Assembly: GCA_021156245.1 (NCBI GenBank) | Contig: JAJNBO010000007.1 | Coordinates: 1-17,011, forward strand | Source: Ramlibacter sp. | GTDB taxonomy: Bacteria > Pseudomonadota > Gammaproteobacteria > Burkholderiales > Burkholderiaceae_C | Direction of reading: 5' to 3' | Length of the DNA stretch: 17,011 nt | Part shown: one piece after another, positions 13,890-17,011 of the stretch | Layout of the letters: each line of letters opens with the position of its first letter | Numbering within the stretch: position 1 is the first letter of the stretch | Translations under genes and position numbers: made by a program | Notes under the pieces: model-generated | Seen by the model: only the letters and a program-made list of their open reading frames with translations | What the model was told of the DNA's origin: nothing | Databases searched by the model: none

Positions 13890-15575
13890 CTAGGCCCTGC
13901 AGCGCTCCAGCACGTAGCGGCTCATCGCAGACGCCAGCTCCAGCTCGCCGACGAACACGCGGCTGGCCAGCTCGGCCTCGAGCCGCCTCGCCTCCTCTTC
14001 GTTGTGGGAGCGCACGACCACCTCGATGCTCGGGTTCAGCATGCGCGCATGCTCGGCCATCAGGCGCACGCCCAGCGTGTCCGGGGTGGCGATGACCAGC
14101 AGCCGGGCGCGCGCCACATGGGCCTGCACCAGGACCTCCGGGCGGCTGGCTTCGCCGCTCACGGCAGCGACACCCCGGCCGCGCAGGTGCTCGACCAGTT
14201 CGCGGTTCTGTTCGGCCACCACGAACGGGCAGCCCGCCGCTTCGAGGTCCGCGGCCACCTTGCGGCCCACGCGACCGTAGCCCACCAGCACCACGTGGCC
14301 CGACAGGAACTTCGGGTCCGTCGTCATCGGCAGTTCCGCCAGCGGGTCGTCACGCGCCGCCAGGTCGCGTGCGACTTGCGAACGGCGCAACAACCAGCGC
14401 TGCAGCGGCTCGATGGCATGGAACACCAGCGGATTCAGGGCGATGGAAATCAGCGCGCCCGCGACCACGAGGCTCTGCGCTTCGGCGGGCAGCACGCCGA
14501 GCGTGCCCCCCAGCGCGATCAGGATGAAGGAGAACTCGCCGATCTGCGCCAGGCTGGCGGACACCGTCAGCGCCGTGTGCAGCGGATAGCGCAGCAGGAT
14601 GACCAGGATGGCCGCGGCGATGGACTTGCCCAGGACGATGATGCCCACCACGGCGGCCACCCGCATGGGCTGCTCGAACAGCACCGCCGGGTCGAACAGC
14701 ATGCCGACGGAGACAAAGAACAGCACGGCGAAGGCGTCGCGCAGGGGCAGCGTCTCGTGCGCCGCGCGCTCGCTGAATTGCGACTCGCGCAGCACCATCC
14801 CGGCGAAGAAGGCGCCGAGCGCGAAGGACACGCCGAACAACTTGGTGGCGCCGTACGCGATGCTCACCGCGGCCGCCACCACGCACAGGGTGAACAGCTC
14901 GCGCGAGCCGACTTTCTGCACCTGCCACAGCAGCCACGGGAACAGCCGGCGCCCGACCAGCAGCATCAGGGCGACGAACGCGCTGACCTGCAGCACCGTG
15001 GTGCCGATCTGCCGCCAGACGGCTTCCATGTTCGAGGCGCCCGAGCCGGACAGCACGGACGCCAGCGGCGGCAGCAGCACCAGCACCAGCACCACGGCGA
15101 GGTCCTCCACCACCAGCCAGCCCACGGCGATGCGGCCGTTGAAGGTGTCCAGGGCGCCGCGGCTTTCCAGCGCACGCAGCAGCACGACCGTGCTGGCGCA
15201 GGAGAGCGAGATGCCGAACACCAGCGCGGCCGCCAGGCTCCAGCCCCACAACATGGCCACGCCCATGCCGAGCCCGGTGGCCGCCGCCATCTGCACGACC
15301 GCGCCCGGCACGGCGATCTTGCGCACGGCCAGCAGGTCACCGAGGGAGAAATGCAGGCCGACGCCGAACATCAGGAGCATCACCCCGATCTCGGCCAGTT
15401 GCGAGGCGATGGCGGTATCCGCCACGAAGCCGGGCGTGAAAGGCCCGAGCACGATGCCTGCGAGGAGGTAGCCGACCAGGGCGGGAAGGCGGAGGCGGAC
15501 CGCGAGAAAGCCGAAGACCAGCGCGAGCCCGAGGCCCGCGGCAATGGTGGTGATGAGGGGAAGGTCGTCGTGCAT
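13890..15575 (-). CDS. ybaL: Cation:proton antiporter with TrkA-N domain (CPA2 family, YbaL/KefB-like)
   Basis: A 561-residue inner-membrane protein. Residues about 5-390 form a monovalent cation:proton antiporter-2 domain with about 12 hydrophobic helices; typical stretches are LPALVGYLLAGIVLGPFTPG, GVMLLMFGVGLHFSLGDL, LSCASTVVLLRALESRGAL, GWLVVEDLAVVLVLVLLPPL and ASLAQIGEFSFILIALGG. Residues about 425-540 form a cytosolic TrkA-N (RCK) Rossmann domain with GYGRVG (432-437), which binds a nucleotide and gates transport. Length equals E. coli YbaL (about 560), and the TrkA-N motif order agrees; KefB and KefC are longer, and no glutathione-site evidence was sought. It probably exports potassium in exchange for protons. 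A GGGGAG site precedes the ATG. It follows dedA by 36 nt and likely shares its transcript. The symbol is by analogy and only moderately sure. Confidence 0.92.
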   Translation of the reverse strand: MHDDLPLITTIAAGLGLALVFGFLAVRLRLPALVGYLLAGIVLGPFTPGFVADTAIASQLAEIGVMLLMFGVGLHFSLGDLLAVRKIAVPGAVVQMAAATGLGMGVAMLWGWSLAAALVFGISLSCASTVVLLRALESRGALDTFNGRIAVGWLVVEDLAVVLVLVLLPPLASVLSGSGASNMEAVWRQIGTTVLQVSAFVALMLLVGRRLFPWLLWQVQKVGSRELFTLCVVAAAVSIAYGATKLFGVSFALGAFFAGMVLRESQFSERAAHETLPLRDAFAVLFFVSVGMLFDPAVLFEQPMRVAAVVGIIVLGKSIAAAILVILLRYPLHTALTVSASLAQIGEFSFILIALGGTLGVLPAEAQSLVVAGALISIALNPLVFHAIEPLQRWLLRRSQVARDLAARDDPLAELPMTTDPKFLSGHVVLVGYGRVGRKVAADLEAAGCPFVVAEQNRELVEHLRGRGVAAVSGEASRPEVLVQAHVARARLLVIATPDTLGVRLMAEHARMLNPSIEVVVRSHNEEEARRLEAELASRVFVGELELASAMSRYVLERCRA

Positions 15576-15611
15576 GGACTCCCCGACTCTACTGGATGCG
15601 GACGGCCGGCC

Positions 15612-16214
15612 CTACGCTCCGTCGGAGCGATGGCGCACCACGCGCACCAGGTACCAGACCGCGATCACCACGAAGATGCCCGTGGAGACCGGGTTCAGCC
15701 ACTTCGAGATGCGCTCGTACTGGCTCTCCAGCAGGTACCCGGCCAGTGTCAGCAGCGTCGTCCAGATGAGGGAGCCGAGCAGCGTCCAGAGCAGGAAGGG
15801 CGTCGGCCGCATGCGGGCCATGCCCGCCGGCAGCGCGACCACCGTGCGCAGCGCGGGCACGAGGCGGCCGAACACCAGCACGAGGGGCCCGCGCTCCTCG
15901 AACAGCTTCTGGCCGCGGTCGATCTCCTTGGGTGTCAGCGCGATCCAGCGGCCGTGCCGCTCGGCAAGCTTCTTCAGGCGGTCCGCGCCCACCTTGCGTC
16001 CGAGCACGTACCACGGCAGGGCCCCCGCCACCGAGCCCAGGGCGCCGGCCGCCACCACCAGCGCCGGGTGCAGGTCACCGCGCGCCGCGAGGAAGCCGGC
16101 GAACGGCATGATCAATTCGGAGGGCAGCGGCGGAAACAGGTTCTCGGCGAGCATGAGGAGCACGATGCCCGCATAGCCCAGCCGCCCGATCACGTCGATG
16201 ACCCATTCCGCCAT
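15612..16214 (-). CDS. DedA family membrane protein (VTT/SNARE-associated domain)
   Basis: A 200-residue inner-membrane protein of the DedA family, whose members act in lipid carrier (undecaprenyl phosphate) or phospholipid translocation and in pH or membrane-potential homeostasis. Seen: ENLFPPLPSELIMPFAGFLA (24-43), GSVAGALPWYVLGRKVG (60-76) and the core FGRLVPALRTVVALPAGMAR (115-134), containing the conserved arginines and proline. Three further hydrophobic segments end the protein. The start at 16214 (MAEWVIDVIG) is typical; a start at 16256 would begin inside the dctP terminator hairpin and add an unlikely leader. No clear ribosome site is seen. The gene lies 36 nt before the antiporter gene, and both fit a theme of ion and membrane homeostasis. 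Confidence 0.92.
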   Translation of the reverse strand: MAEWVIDVIGRLGYAGIVLLMLAENLFPPLPSELIMPFAGFLAARGDLHPALVVAAGALGSVAGALPWYVLGRKVGADRLKKLAERHGRWIALTPKEIDRGQKLFEERGPLVLVFGRLVPALRTVVALPAGMARMRPTPFLLWTLLGSLIWTTLLTLAGYLLESQYERISKWLNPVSTGIFVVIAVWYLVRVVRHRSDGA

Positions 16215-16227
16215 CGGCCCAGTGTAG

Positions 16228-16256
16228 AAAGAAAAATGCCGCCCGGGGGGCGGCAT
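16228..16256 (-). terminator. Rho-independent terminator of dctP
   Basis: On the minus strand a 9-bp perfect GC-rich stem (ATGCCGCCC 16256-16248 with GGGCGGCAT 16244-16236) around a 3-nt loop is followed directly by TTTTCTTTC. It lies 19 nt after the dctP stop and before dedA, so it separates the two transcription units. Confidence 0.92.
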
Positions 16257-16274
16257 CGAGGGATCGGGGAAGGA

Positions 16275-17011
16275 TCAGATCTTCACCGACGCCATGTAGC
16301 TGTCGTAGCGGTACTCGGAGAAGCGGGTCCACAGCAGCTGGTCGCGCTGGAACGCGCGCATGTCCTGGTGGATCTTCTTGAACTCGGGCGACTTGGCCTC
16401 GTGCTCGGCGAAGACTTCCATCGACGCCTTGTAGCCGGCGTCCATCAGTTCCTTCGAGAAGGGCTTCAGCTGCGTCTTGGCGGCCACCAGGCGCTTCAGC
16501 GCCAACGGGTTCACCGCGTCGTACTTCGCCGTCATGTCGCGCGCGGCGACCTTGGTGGCGGCGTCGACGATCGCCTTGTTCTCGGCGGACAGGGCGGCGT
16601 AGGCCTTGGTGTTGATGAAGAACTCGAGCTCGGCGCCGCCTTCCCACCAGCCGGGGTAGTAGTAGAACGGGGCGACCTTCTGGAAGCCCAGCTTCTCGTC
16701 GTCGTACGGGCCGACGAACTCGGTGGCGTCCAGAGTGCCCTTCTCGAGCGCCTGGTACACCTCGCCGGCGGGCATGTTCTGCGCGACGACGCCCAGCTTG
16801 GCCATCGCTTCGCCGAACAGGCCGCCGCCCAGGCGCATCTTCAGGCCCTTCAGGTCGTTGACCGACTTGATCTCCTTGCGGTACCAGCCGCCCATCTGCG
16901 TGCCCGTGTTGCCCGCGCTCGCGCTCTTGATGTTGTACTGGGCGTAGAAGGCGTCCATCAGCTTGCGGCCGTTGCCGTGCTCCATCCAGGCGTCCATCTG
17001 GCGCGCGGTCA
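16275..17011 (-). CDS. dctP: TRAP transporter substrate-binding protein, DctP/TakP-like (5' end cut by window edge)
   Basis: The frame is open to the right edge; 244 complete codons before the stop are visible, so the signal peptide and the first third of the protein are missing. It is a periplasmic solute-binding subunit of a TRAP transporter. Seen: the conserved region SVNDLKGLKMRLGG with the arginine expected to salt-bridge a substrate carboxylate, MPAGEVYQALEKGTLDATEF, then GPYDDEKLGF and FYYYPGWWEGGAELEFFINT. The last two are typical of the TakP/FcbT1 group that binds 2-oxo acids or larger carboxylates, often as a dimer. The C-terminus (WTRFSEYRYDSYMASVKI) is complete and followed by a strong terminator. 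Such proteins normally pair with long DctM permeases like the one at 4423, which lacks its own binding protein here, but a partner beyond the right edge is equally possible. Confidence 0.93.
   Translation of the reverse strand, partial: TARQMDAWMEHGNGRKLMDAFYAQYNIKSASAGNTGTQMGGWYRKEIKSVNDLKGLKMRLGGGLFGEAMAKLGVVAQNMPAGEVYQALEKGTLDATEFVGPYDDEKLGFQKVAPFYYYPGWWEGGAELEFFINTKAYAALSAENKAIVDAATKVAARDMTAKYDAVNPLALKRLVAAKTQLKPFSKELMDAGYKASMEVFAEHEAKSPEFKKIHQDMRAFQRDQLLWTRFSEYRYDSYMASVKI

Noticed and set aside
15615..15629. CGCTCC-GTC-GGAGCG hairpin at the end of dedA
   Set aside because: It lies within the last codons, has a short stem and no U-run, and the next gene follows after 36 nt.

Overview
The window is high-GC DNA with densely packed genes. 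It most likely comes from a betaproteobacterium of the Burkholderiales, and Comamonadaceae (Ramlibacter- or Variovorax-like) is the best guess. The reasons are the codon bias toward G/C in third positions, a Bug-family tripartite tricarboxylate (TTT) transporter, a large-permease TRAP transporter of the TakP/FcbT type, an EgtB/SenA-like enzyme, and REP-like palindromes. This placement is inference from gene content; no phylogenetic marker is present. No rRNA, tRNA, CRISPR array, prophage or insertion sequence was seen.

Left part (1-3799). A FIST-domain sensory protein (minus, cut by the left edge) is divergent from a plus-strand regulator with a ModE/LysR-type helix-turn-helix and a periplasmic-binding-protein-like domain. 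The regulator converges on an EgtB/SenA-like non-heme iron enzyme (minus). An 87-bp REP-like hairpin lies between their ends. The EgtB-like enzyme has an Arg where the last His of the canonical HX3H iron motif is expected.

TRAP permeases (3800-6168). dctQ and an extended dctM form a plus-strand pair with no binding-protein gene beside them. A TakP-like DctP gene enters from the right edge (16275-17011, minus) and could be the partner or belong to another system outside the window.

Catabolic island (6212-13816, all minus). In transcription order: an SDR-type NAD-binding epimerase/dehydrogenase, a DHDPS-family aldolase/dehydratase, then tctC-tctB-tctA, a sugar-phosphate-isomerase-like TIM barrel and an enolase-superfamily (MLE-type) enzyme. 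The last three genes overlap by 4 and 8 nt. A well-formed promoter (TTGACA, 17 nt, TAGAGT) with a palindrome just downstream precedes tctC. A 30-bp near-perfect palindrome sits directly before the epimerase gene. The set resembles the logic of oxidative hexuronate degradation (dehydrogenase, enolase-superfamily cycloisomerase/dehydratase, DHDPS-family dehydratase, plus an importer). Several active-site differences argue that it is a different, uncharacterised pathway for an organic or sugar acid. No regulator gene lies inside the island.

Right part (13890-17011, all minus). A YbaL/KefB-type cation:proton antiporter with a TrkA-N domain follows a DedA-family membrane protein. Then come a clear rho-independent terminator and the dctP fragment.
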